A DNA stretch of 30,076 nucleotides. It comes from Dictyoglomaceae bacterium (lineage in GTDB: Bacteria; Dictyoglomota; Dictyoglomia; Dictyoglomales; Dictyoglomaceae). How positions within the stretch are numbered: the first letter of the stretch is position 1; each line of letters starts with the position of its first letter. This document shows, piece after piece, positions 1 through 6,853 of the stretch. Location: the NCBI GenBank assembly GCA_026417425.1, contig JAOADF010000065.1:1-30076 (forward strand), in the 5' to 3' direction. Position numbers and translations under genes: made by a program. A model generated the notes under the pieces. That model had not been told where the DNA came from. It searched no databases and saw nothing but the letters and a program-made list of their open reading frames with translations.

Positions 1-327
1 AAACCCTAATATGGAAGTTTCATATCTTGCAAAATCTTTATATCTACCCATAACTTGAATAACAGGCTCATAGGGAAAAAATATCTCTCCCTCTTCCATG
101 GCATAAACATCAATAGGTAAGCCTTCAAGAAGCTTTGCAACTTCAAAAGCCCCTAAAAAAACCCCAAAAAGATAGTTTTTATCAGGAAAGGATTTAGTAA
201 AAAGCTCCATTACCACGTAGGGATTCTTATCAAGACCCTCTAAGACTTCTTCAGTTCTTAAAAAATAAGCATCGGTAGCTAATCCCTTTTTAATTTCCTC
301 AGGTTTTGCAACCAAGAAATCACTCAC
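1..327 (-). CDS. pncB: Nicotinate phosphoribosyltransferase, N-terminal part (cut by window edge)
   Basis: Only the first 109 codons are present; the frame is still open at base 1. I translated it by hand from a GTG at 325-327, which has purine-rich ribosome-site sequence upstream and overlaps the end of the preceding gene by 8 bases. The family was recognised from 'KKGLATDAYF', 'LPIDVYAMEEGEIFFP' and 'GRYKDFARYETSILGF', which match the N-terminal domain of archaeal-type nicotinate phosphoribosyltransferases. These enzymes convert nicotinate and PRPP to nicotinate mononucleotide in cytoplasmic NAD salvage. The neighbour upstream is a nicotinamidase-like hydrolase that would supply nicotinate, so the pair makes sense as a two-step salvage operon. 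The catalytic domain lies outside the window and was not checked. Confidence 0.85.
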   Translation of the reverse strand, partial: MSDFLVAKPEEIKKGLATDAYFLRTEEVLEGLDKNPYVVMELFTKSFPDKNYLFGVFLGAFEVAKLLEGLPIDVYAMEEGEIFFPYEPVIQVMGRYKDFARYETSILGF

Positions 328-868
328 CCTTCTTCCACCTCTCCTTTACTACATCTGAGGTTATAATCTCTGCCCCATGAATTTCCTTCATATACTTTAA
401 AGCTCTATCATGCTCTTCGGGAACAAAGGATGCTACTGCGTCGGATACCACCACAATTTTAAATCCTCGATAAAATCCATCAGCAGAATTATGAAGAACA
501 CAAATATGGGTGCTTGTTCCTGTCAAGTATAAAGTACTAATATTTAAATCTTTTAATTTTTTCTCAAGATCTGTCTCAAAAAATCCACTATAAACCTTTT
601 TTTTGATTATATAATCTCCTTCCTTAGGAGAAAGTTCAGAAATTACTTTAGATCCTTCTTCTCCCTCCATAGCATGTTCTCCCCAAAGGGATATTTCAGG
701 ATCATTTTTAGAATGGGTATCCACAAGATAAAAAATAGGAATGTTATCTTCTCTTGCAGAATCTATAAGGTCTTTTATTTTTGGAACTATTCCTTGAACA
801 TAAGGATTTCCAAATTTACCATATACAAAATCAACTATCATATCTATTATTAAAAGGGCTGATCTCAT
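320..868 (-). CDS. Isochorismatase-family cysteine hydrolase, probable nicotinamidase
   Basis: A 182-residue protein of the isochorismatase/nicotinamidase fold. The expected catalytic triad is visible: Asp9 in 'LLIIDMIVDF', Lys90 before 'VYSGFF', and Cys123 in 'GTSTHICVLHNSADGF'. Asp50, His52 and His65 are placed like the metal ligands of nicotinamidases (seen 'VDTHSKND'). A nicotinamidase would hydrolyse nicotinamide to nicotinate plus ammonia in the cytoplasm. The next gene, overlapping by 8 bases, is a nicotinate phosphoribosyltransferase, which favours this activity over the many other reactions of the family. The ATG follows GGAGGTGGAAGG. No clear promoter was seen just upstream; the only structure there is a hairpin terminator at 885-916, so partial read-through is possible. 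Confidence 0.85.
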   Translation of the reverse strand: MRSALLIIDMIVDFVYGKFGNPYVQGIVPKIKDLIDSAREDNIPIFYLVDTHSKNDPEISLWGEHAMEGEEGSKVISELSPKEGDYIIKKKVYSGFFETDLEKKLKDLNISTLYLTGTSTHICVLHNSADGFYRGFKIVVVSDAVASFVPEEHDRALKYMKEIHGAEIITSDVVKERWKKGE

Positions 869-884
869 CCTTCCACCTCCATAT

Positions 885-916
885 AAAAAGGGATGGACAA
901 AATTCCATCCCTTTTT
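885..916. terminator. Perfect 13-bp hairpin, likely rho-independent terminator
   Basis: The arms 885-897 and 904-916 are perfect reverse complements (AAAAAGGGATGGA and its complement) with a 6-base loop. Each arm ends in five A or T, so on either strand the transcript ends the stem in a U run. It lies between the microprotein gene (ends 942) and the nicotinamidase-like gene (starts 868), both on the minus strand. It most simply terminates the yjbQ-microprotein transcript. Confidence 0.8.
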
Positions 917-941
917 AAGGAAAAAATATTAAGGAGTTTTT

Positions 942-1019
942 CTATTTTTTCCCCTTTGTGAAATACCAAATTAAGAGTATTATTACTACAATTATTATTA
1001 CCCACCAATACCAAGCCAT
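942..1019 (-). CDS. 25-residue single-pass membrane microprotein
   Basis: Hand-translated small ORF. ATG at 1017-1019 and TAG at 942-944 give 25 residues. An AGGAGGAG ribosome site sits at 1025-1032 with ideal spacing. The protein starts Met-Ala-Trp-Tyr-Trp-Trp, continues as about 12 branched aliphatic residues, then Trp-Tyr-Phe, and ends in Thr-Lys-Gly-Lys-Lys. This is a textbook short transmembrane helix with aromatic belts at both ends and a positive, probably cytoplasmic, tail. It lies 55 bases downstream of the YjbQ gene on the same strand and is followed by a strong terminator, so the two are probably co-transcribed. I do not recognise the family and assign no function. Chance is possible for so short an ORF, but the ribosome site, composition and terminator together argue that it is translated. 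Confidence 0.7.
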   Translation of the reverse strand: MAWYWWVIIIVVIILLIWYFTKGKK

Positions 1020-1074
1020 ACTAACTCCTCCTTTCTAAAAAATAAGAGGATATCTTCTTTCTAAAAGTTTAAAC

Positions 1075-1473
1075 CTATTCTCCCATTATGTCAACCCAAA
1101 CCTTTCTTACCCTTGGTCCATCAAACTCTGCAAGAAATATTCCTTGCCATGTTCCCAATTTTAGTCTTCCATTTTGGATAAAAGCTACTGTCTGATTTCC
1201 AAGAATAGTGCTTTTTATATGGGCAGGGGCATTTCCTTCCGCATGGGAATAGCTCATACTCCAAGGGATTAATTTCTCAAGAGTGTTTAAAATATCCCTT
1301 ACAACACTGGGATCATAATTCTCATTTATAATAATTCCTGCAGTGGTATGAGGAATAAAGATGAAGCACCTTCCCTCTTTTATATTACTTTTTCTAATAC
1401 AATCTTCAATTTTTTCAGTGATATCTACCAAAACAGTTTTTGAAGGGGTAGAAACTGTAAACTCAAAGAACAA
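1075..1473 (-). CDS. yjbQ: YjbQ/UPF0047-family protein
   Basis: A 132-residue single-domain protein of the YjbQ family. The diagnostic stretches are 'FIFIPHTTAGIIINENYDP', 'SHAEGNAPAHIKSTILGN' and 'GRLKLGTWQGIFLAEFDG', which carry the conserved His, Glu and Asn residues of the family pocket. Family members are small cytoplasmic trimers; some have weak thiamine-phosphate-synthase activity in genetic tests, but the physiological role is unsettled. Start is a TTG at 1471-1473: GGAGGT lies 7 bases before it and there is no ATG nearby. A promoter with a TATAAT box is visible upstream (1516-1544). The divergent neighbour is rtcB. The length is normal for the family. Confidence 0.92.
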   Translation of the reverse strand: MFFEFTVSTPSKTVLVDITEKIEDCIRKSNIKEGRCFIFIPHTTAGIIINENYDPSVVRDILNTLEKLIPWSMSYSHAEGNAPAHIKSTILGNQTVAFIQNGRLKLGTWQGIFLAEFDGPRVRKVWVDIMGE

Positions 1474-1486
1474 AACTAATACCTCC

Positions 1487-1514
1487 TTCCCAATTTATAT
1501 TTTAAAGGTATAAT
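1487..1514 (+). promoter_or_regulatory. Probable rtcB promoter
   Basis: A perfect TATAAT at 1509-1514 is preceded at 16 bases by a poor -35 (TTCCCA, 1487-1492). The implied start near 1521 leaves a leader of about 55 bases ending in GGAGGTGATAAATA before the ATG of rtcB. The -10 is strong and the -35 weak. Confidence 0.5.
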
Positions 1515-1515
1515 T

Positions 1516-1544
1516 ATTATAGATGAAAAAAGCAAAGAAAACAA
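1516..1544 (-). promoter_or_regulatory. Promoter for yjbQ and microprotein
   Basis: On the minus strand, TTGTTT (1539-1544), a 17-base spacer and a perfect TATAAT (1516-1521) match a housekeeping sigma factor promoter. Transcription would start near 1509, about 35 bases before the TTG start. Its -10 box lies next to that of the opposite promoter. Confidence 0.7.
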
Positions 1545-1576
1545 AATCAATGAATGTTCCCTGGAGGTGATAAATA

Positions 1577-3037
1577 ATGGGAGATCAATGGAAAGGTCCC
1601 TTAGAGAAGATAGATGATTACAGGTATAGAATACCTGAAAATTATAAACCTTTTATGAAGGTTCCAGGAATTATTTTTGCAGATGAAAAGCTTATTCAAG
1701 ATATTGTTCAGGATCAATCTCCTGAACAGGTGGCAAATGTGGCAAGTCTTCCTGGAGTTATTTCTGCATCCCTTGCTATGCCTGATATTCATTGGGGATA
1801 TGGTTTTCCCATTGGTGGAGTTGCTGCTATGAGGAAGAAAGGGGGAGTTATATCTCCTGGGGGAGTGGGTTATGATATCAATTGTGGAGTAAGATTGATT
1901 AGAACTAATTTATCAAAGGAAGAAGTGGAACCTAAATTAAAAGAATTGGTAGATGCCCTTTTTTCTGCTATTCCTGCAGGGGTAGGATCGGAAGGGGAGC
2001 TGAGGATAAAAGGTAAGGAATTAGATGAGGTTTTAGCCTATGGAGCAAGCTGGGCTGTAAAGCAAGGGTATGGATGGAAGGAGGATCTAAATAGAATAGA
2101 GGAAGGAGGCTATCTAAAATTTGCAAATCCCAATAAAGTTTCTAAAAAGGCAAAGGAAAGGGGAGAGTTCCAATTAGGAACCTTAGGTTCGGGAAATCAT
2201 TTCTTAGAGGTTCAGGTGGTAAGTAAAATTTTTGAGCCTGAAATTGCGGACAAATTAGGATTATTTCCTAATCAGATTGTGATAATGATTCATACAGGAT
2301 CTCGAGGTTTGGGACATCAGGTTGCGGAAGACTATATTAGAGTGATGACCCAAGCTATGAATAAATATGGAATTAATGTCCCTGATAGACAATTGGCATG
2401 TGCTCCCTTTGATTCTCCTGAGGGACAAGATTATTTTCAAGCGATGTGTTCTGCTGCAAACTTTGCTTGGGCTAATAGGCAGATGATTACCCATTGGGTT
2501 AGAGAAACCATGGAAAAGGTGTTTAAGATGGGGGCGGAAAAGCTGGGATTAAAGCTAATATATGATGTTGCTCATAATATTGCAAAATTAGAAGAACATA
2601 TAGTGGAAGGTAAAAAGGAAGAGGTTATTGTTCATAGAAAGGGAGCAACCCGTGCCTTTCCCAAAGGACATCCTGACATTCCTGAAGAGTATAAAGATAT
2701 TGGACAGCCTGTTATAATCCCAGGAGATATGGGAAGATCCTCTTTCCTCCTTATTGGTCTTCCGAAGGCTATGGAGATTGCCTTTGGCTCTACATGTCAT
2801 GGAGCAGGAAGAACTCAAAGCAGAAGACAACTATTAAGAAGCGGGAAAAAGGCAGCAGATATTGAAAAAGAACTTTTAGATAGGGGAATTATTGTAAGGG
2901 CTGCATCAAAAGCATCTATTGTGGAAGAAGCATCAGAGGCATATAAAAATGTAGTGGATGTGGTAAATGTAGTTCATAATGCTGGATTATCTTTAAAAAT
3001 AGCTCAGATGAAACCTATAGCAGTAATAAAAGGGTGA
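1577..3037 (+). CDS. rtcB: RNA-splicing ligase RtcB
   Basis: A 486-residue GTP- and manganese-dependent RNA ligase joining 2',3'-cyclic-phosphate (or 3'-phosphate) ends to 5'-OH ends in RNA repair or tRNA splicing. All key residues are visible: Asp100 and Cys103 in 'GGVGYDINCGVR', Asn207-His208 in 'GSGNHFLEVQ', His239 in 'IMIHTGSRGLGHQ', His333 in 'YDVAHNIAK', His353 before 'RKGATRAFPKGHP', the guanylylated His408 in 'GSTCHGAGRTQSR', and the C-terminal Lys485. Length matches intact bacterial and archaeal RtcB and there is no intein. The ATG has GGAGGTGATAAATA in front. The gene is monocistronic on the plus strand and diverges from yjbQ. No archease or RtcA gene is in the window. Confidence 0.97.
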   Translation: MGDQWKGPLEKIDDYRYRIPENYKPFMKVPGIIFADEKLIQDIVQDQSPEQVANVASLPGVISASLAMPDIHWGYGFPIGGVAAMRKKGGVISPGGVGYDINCGVRLIRTNLSKEEVEPKLKELVDALFSAIPAGVGSEGELRIKGKELDEVLAYGASWAVKQGYGWKEDLNRIEEGGYLKFANPNKVSKKAKERGEFQLGTLGSGNHFLEVQVVSKIFEPEIADKLGLFPNQIVIMIHTGSRGLGHQVAEDYIRVMTQAMNKYGINVPDRQLACAPFDSPEGQDYFQAMCSAANFAWANRQMITHWVRETMEKVFKMGAEKLGLKLIYDVAHNIAKLEEHIVEGKKEEVIVHRKGATRAFPKGHPDIPEEYKDIGQPVIIPGDMGRSSFLLIGLPKAMEIAFGSTCHGAGRTQSRRQLLRSGKKAADIEKELLDRGIIVRAASKASIVEEASEAYKNVVDVVNVVHNAGLSLKIAQMKPIAVIKG

Positions 3038-3056
3038 GAGAAAATCTCACCCTTTT
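3028..3056. terminator. Bidirectional terminator between rtcB and the ABC operon
   Basis: The arms 3028-3039 and 3045-3056 form a perfect 12-bp stem (AAAAGGGTGAGA and its complement) with a GAAAA loop. It has a T run on the plus-strand exit and the equivalent on the minus strand. The stem contains the rtcB stop codon (3035-3037), and its right edge reaches the stop codon of the converging permease gene (3055-3057). One hairpin therefore serves both genes. Confidence 0.85.
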
Positions 3057-4131
3057 ATTTTGAAAATCCCCTTCTTTTCATAGCATGAAGGGCTAAGGTT
3101 AAAGCAATAATTCCATAAGCTATAAAAACTCGAAAATATTCTCCAACCTGGGGCTGTCCAAATAGTTTTTGTCCTGCCTGAGGAGAGATTATGAATAAAG
3201 TATGGAAAAGAAAAGTTCCTAAGATTGCATTTAGTACATTAGCCCTTTGCACAGAGGCGCCTCCTACTAAGAGGGCTGCTATTGAAAATAGTCCCACCTG
3301 TTCATGGCTGGAATAGGTATTCATGGTACCGAGATTCTGAAGAAAAATTAATTGTCCTACTGATGCTAAAACAATGGATATAATTGTCGCTAGTATTCTA
3401 TTTTTATCTACATTAATCCCATAAACTAAAGAAATATTAGCTTCTTGTCCAATTGCTCTAAATTCTTGTCCCAACTTTGTTTTTAAAAAGAAGTTTATAC
3501 TAAAAGCTAAAAAAGCTATAAGAATGAAAGTAGAAAGAGGAATGCTGATAAAATACTCTCCTAAGAAGAATCTTATCTTCCATAGAGAATCAATAGAGTA
3601 CTGAAGACTATGGAGATCTACAACACTTCTAACTCCCCATCCCTGAGAAAGAAGCAATATGGGATTTCGAAAAGGAATAAGAGAACCTGCTAAGAAAAGA
3701 AATATAAACTGATAAATTCCATTAGCAAAAAATCCGGCAATAAAACCTGTTATCATCTCTTTCCCTTTTGCTATGTTAAAAAGCTTTCCTACTAAAAAAC
3801 CGAAAAATATTGCTAAGGGAAGAGCTATCAGACATGCTACAATAAAAGCTAAAAATCCTGTGAGTCCTAATTCTACTGATATCATAGCACCTATTTGTCC
3901 TGCCATAGCTCCAATAACTATTGCAAAATTTAGTCCTAAACCTACAACTACAGGAATTATTAAGGATAGTACTAAAAAGGTGTTTCTTGCCATTCTAATA
4001 ATAATGTCATTTAAGAAAATGGGAAGAGGTATTCCCGAGATCCATAAACCTAATATGGAGATTAAGAGAAAAATAAAAGGTACAGGATAAGATGTAAAAA
4101 TTTTTGCTATCTTTCTAATATTAATCACCAC
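3055..4131 (-). CDS. ABC importer permease (BPD_transp_2 type), second
   Basis: A 358-residue polytopic membrane protein with about eight to ten hydrophobic helices. The conserved stretch 'LLVGGASVQRANVLNAILGTF' near residue 290 is the cytoplasmic coupling loop seen in sugar and nucleoside permeases of the RbsC/BmpC kind. With the other permease it would form the transmembrane channel. It probably starts at the GTG at 4129-4131 (a second GTG follows directly), overlapping the preceding permease gene by 11 bases, which suggests translational coupling. It is the last gene of the operon and ends inside a terminator stem. The two permeases are diverged paralogues, so a heterodimer is likely. The substrate cannot be read from the sequence. 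Confidence 0.88.
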   Translation of the reverse strand: MVINIRKIAKIFTSYPVPFIFLLISILGLWISGIPLPIFLNDIIIRMARNTFLVLSLIIPVVVGLGLNFAIVIGAMAGQIGAMISVELGLTGFLAFIVACLIALPLAIFFGFLVGKLFNIAKGKEMITGFIAGFFANGIYQFIFLFLAGSLIPFRNPILLLSQGWGVRSVVDLHSLQYSIDSLWKIRFFLGEYFISIPLSTFILIAFLAFSINFFLKTKLGQEFRAIGQEANISLVYGINVDKNRILATIISIVLASVGQLIFLQNLGTMNTYSSHEQVGLFSIAALLVGGASVQRANVLNAILGTFLFHTLFIISPQAGQKLFGQPQVGEYFRVFIAYGIIALTLALHAMKRRGFSK

Positions 4132-5173
4132 CTCTTCTGGTTAGTGCATAAAGGATCATTCCATTACTAATTATTACCCTTAAAACCTCAGTAATATCTC
4201 CCGCCTCTCCTGAGATCGCTACTACCTGAGTTACAACGGGCAGGGTTATTGTAAGTAAAGACTGAAAAAGGAAAGTACCAACTATTACATTCATTATAGT
4301 TGCTCTTCTTAAGGTAGCTCCACCTATTAAAATACATGCTATTGCTGGAAATGCCATCATTAACGGTGCAGTATATAACTGAACAAAGCCAAAGCTTTGT
4401 GCATAAACTATTATCCCAAAACTTGCTAAGATAGTAGAAAGCATTATGGAAAATTTTCTAAGCTTGTCTATACTCATTCCCGATGCTTTTCCAAAAATAG
4501 GATTGGATCCTATAGTACTTATAGCTATACCAGTTTTTGTCTTGAAGAAGAAAGAAACTAAGGAACAAAAAATAAAGAAAATAAGAAAGGTCCCCACAGG
4601 AATTTTAATTCCCAAAATACTGAAAGATAAAAACTTGTCTAACAATTGAGATGTTTCCCCTGGTAATACTAAGGTATATCTAAGACCCGATCCACCAATT
4701 GCCCAAATAAGGGAGGGATTTTTAAAAGGGGCTAAAAGCCAGAAGGAACACATTAAAGAAACTATTGCAAAGCCAACATAATTTCCTACCATCATTTCTT
4801 GCCCTTTTACTTTATTCAAAAGAGTACCATAAAGATGTCCTGCTAAAAAGGCTAGAATTCCTCCTATAATAAAGGAAAAAATGAGGTAAGAAAAACCTAC
4901 AATATTAAACTCCAATCCTATTACCAATCCTACTAAACCACATATGACTCCTACAGGTAATCCAAAATTAAGTCCAATTCCTGCCTTAATTGGGGGTAAT
5001 AATGCTAAAACCAATAATGCATTCCTTCCCACCCTTACTAAAGAATCAGATATTAGCCTTCTTACATCCATTCCTAAGATTAGAGCTAAAAAAAGGAGAA
5101 AAAGTAAAAAAGATAAAATTATAAGACGGGGAATACCAAAACTTTTTATGAAAAAGTTTATTTTTTCTCTCAT
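4121..5173 (-). CDS. ABC importer permease (BPD_transp_2 type), first
   Basis: A 350-residue integral membrane protein with many hydrophobic helices. The loop 'ILIGGATLRRATIMNVIVGTF' at about residues 282-302 corresponds to the one in the neighbouring permease. Start is an ATG sharing ATGA with the stop codon of the ATPase gene, a classic coupled overlap. The protein should pair with the second permease to form the inner-membrane pathway of a nucleoside- or sugar-type importer. The N-terminal half has Gly-rich membrane segments such as 'GIGLNFGLPVGVICGLVG', which line up with 'VVGLGLNFAIVIGAMAG' of its partner and support a paralogous origin. The substrate is unknown. Confidence 0.88.
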   Translation of the reverse strand: MREKINFFIKSFGIPRLIILSFLLFLLFLALILGMDVRRLISDSLVRVGRNALLVLALLPPIKAGIGLNFGLPVGVICGLVGLVIGLEFNIVGFSYLIFSFIIGGILAFLAGHLYGTLLNKVKGQEMMVGNYVGFAIVSLMCSFWLLAPFKNPSLIWAIGGSGLRYTLVLPGETSQLLDKFLSFSILGIKIPVGTFLIFFIFCSLVSFFFKTKTGIAISTIGSNPIFGKASGMSIDKLRKFSIMLSTILASFGIIVYAQSFGFVQLYTAPLMMAFPAIACILIGGATLRRATIMNVIVGTFLFQSLLTITLPVVTQVVAISGEAGDITEVLRVIISNGMILYALTRRGGD

Positions 5174-6753
5174 GGTCTCACCTTCTTTATTCCAGACATT
5201 GCCAAGCCAAAATCTGCATCAGAGGCGGAAGGAGAAAGGATCTCTTCGATCTTCCCCTGATGAACAATGGCAATTCTATCTGAAATTGCTTTAAGTTCCT
5301 GTAGTTCTGATGATGTAAAAATAATGGTCATTCCTAACTCTTGGTTGAATTTGACCAAAAGCTCCAAAACCTTTTGTTTTGCTCCCACATCAATTCCTCT
5401 TGTTGGTTCTGAAACAAATAAAACCTCAGGTTCTAAAGTTAAGGCTCGAGCGATACAAACTTTTTGTTGATTTCCCCCACTTAAACTTCTAACTAGCTGT
5501 TGGGGACCAATACATCTAATATCTAAATCTTTTATCATCTTAAGAGCCCATTCCCTTAAAGATTTGGAATCTAAATATCTAACTCCTAAAAATTTCTTAG
5601 AAAATTTTCCCTTTATATAAAAAGTTGTAATACCTATATTTAACTCCAAAGATTCATCTAACATTAATCCTGCTCCCCTTCTATCTTCAGAAAGAAAAGC
5701 CATTCCCCTTTTTAAAAAGTCTAAGGGATTATTAAGAGAGAAATCTTTTCCTTTAAATATTACCTCACCTTTAGCAGGATAAAGTCCAGCTATCCCATTG
5801 GCAATACCAATTTTTCCATGTCCTGCCAAGCCTCCAATACCTAAGATTTCTCCCCTTTTTACTTCTAAATCTACTCCTCTTACCCTTTCTCCAGGCATAT
5901 CCACATAAAGATCTTTTATTTTTAGGATAACTTCTCCATCAGAGGGATTTTTCTTTTTTATTCCAATATCTAATTTCATTTTTCTTCCTACCATAAGTTC
6001 TGCCAGTTCTAAAACATTAGTTTGAGAGCTTAATTTCTCTCCTACTTTTTCACCATCCCTTAATACCACTATTCTGTCCGATAATCTTATAACTTCATCC
6101 AATCTGTGGCTTATAAATATTATTGATATTCCCTTCTTTACTAATTTCCTAATAATCTCTAAAAGTTTGTCCGCCTCTGATTCGGTGAGAACAGCGGTGG
6201 GTTCGTCAAAAATTAATAATTTTAAATTATTACTCTTTGATTTATCTACTTCTCTGGCAATCTCTACAAACTGTTTATATCCTACAGGTAATCCAATGAC
6301 TGGCAAAAGTTCATCAATTCCTAATCCAATCTCTTCTAAAGCTTCTTTTGAATGTCTTCTCATTAAAGGGATATTTAAAGTTTCTAATTTAGGATTTTTT
6401 GTAATTTTAGAGAGAAGATTTGTTCTTGTTAATTCCCTATTTAATTTGATATTTTCAAAAATTGCAAATCCTGGTATAAGCATGAATTCCTGATGGATCA
6501 TGCCTATTCCTAAGTCCATAGCATCCTTGGGGCTTCTTATATCTACTTTTTTCTCTTTTAAATATATTTCTCCTTCGAATCCTCCTGTATCAAAAATTAC
6601 AGGCATACCAAAAAGTATATTCATAAGAGTAGATTTTCCCGCACCATTTTCTCCTACTAATCCCAATATCTCTCCTTCTTCTACTCTTATATTTAGATTT
6701 TTAAGAACATAATTACCGTAAAATTCCTTTGATATATTTCTAAATTCAAGCAT
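5170..6753 (-). CDS. ABC importer ATPase with two nucleotide-binding domains
   Basis: A 527-residue tandem ATPase like RbsA or the basic-membrane-protein importers. The first domain has an intact Walker A (residues 34-42, GENGAGKST) and Walker B 'LLIFDEPTAVLTESEADK', but its signature is degenerate ('LPVGYKQFVEIAREV'). The second has an altered Walker A ('GLAGHGKIG', no Ser/Thr after Lys), a perfect signature 'LSGGNQQKVCIARAL', and 'VSEPTRGIDVG' with Ser in place of the first Asp of Walker B. Such asymmetry is usual in this family, where one composite site hydrolyses ATP. The protein works on the cytoplasmic face with the two permeases encoded next. The ATG follows AAGGAG, and a large hairpin lies between this gene and the binding-protein gene upstream. 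Confidence 0.93.
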   Translation of the reverse strand: MLEFRNISKEFYGNYVLKNLNIRVEEGEILGLVGENGAGKSTLMNILFGMPVIFDTGGFEGEIYLKEKKVDIRSPKDAMDLGIGMIHQEFMLIPGFAIFENIKLNRELTRTNLLSKITKNPKLETLNIPLMRRHSKEALEEIGLGIDELLPVIGLPVGYKQFVEIAREVDKSKSNNLKLLIFDEPTAVLTESEADKLLEIIRKLVKKGISIIFISHRLDEVIRLSDRIVVLRDGEKVGEKLSSQTNVLELAELMVGRKMKLDIGIKKKNPSDGEVILKIKDLYVDMPGERVRGVDLEVKRGEILGIGGLAGHGKIGIANGIAGLYPAKGEVIFKGKDFSLNNPLDFLKRGMAFLSEDRRGAGLMLDESLELNIGITTFYIKGKFSKKFLGVRYLDSKSLREWALKMIKDLDIRCIGPQQLVRSLSGGNQQKVCIARALTLEPEVLFVSEPTRGIDVGAKQKVLELLVKFNQELGMTIIFTSSELQELKAISDRIAIVHQGKIEEILSPSASDADFGLAMSGIKKVRP

Positions 6754-6774
6754 TTTCTCTACTCCTTAACAACT

Positions 6775-6816
6775 ATGAGGAGCTAAAATTAGGAATTCCC
6801 AATCTTAGCTCCTCAT
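6775..6816 (-). promoter_or_regulatory. Intercistronic hairpin between binding-protein and ATPase genes
   Basis: The arms 6775-6786 and 6805-6816 (ATGAGGAGCTAA and its complement) pair perfectly over 12 bp. The inner bases continue the stem with one mismatch to an AATT tetraloop, giving a 42-base hairpin. On the minus strand it is followed by AGTTGTTAAGGAG, not a T run, so it does not look like a full terminator. It is better placed to protect the upstream mRNA end or cause partial termination, giving more binding protein than ATPase. Confidence 0.65.
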
Positions 6817-6853
6817 TATTAATAATATCCTTAGAAAATTAAATTAAAAAAAT

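Noticed and set aside
1..75. Frameshift in the nicotinate phosphoribosyltransferase fragment
   Set aside because: It appeared only when one T of the six-T run near 82-87 was miscounted; with all six the frame is open to base 1.
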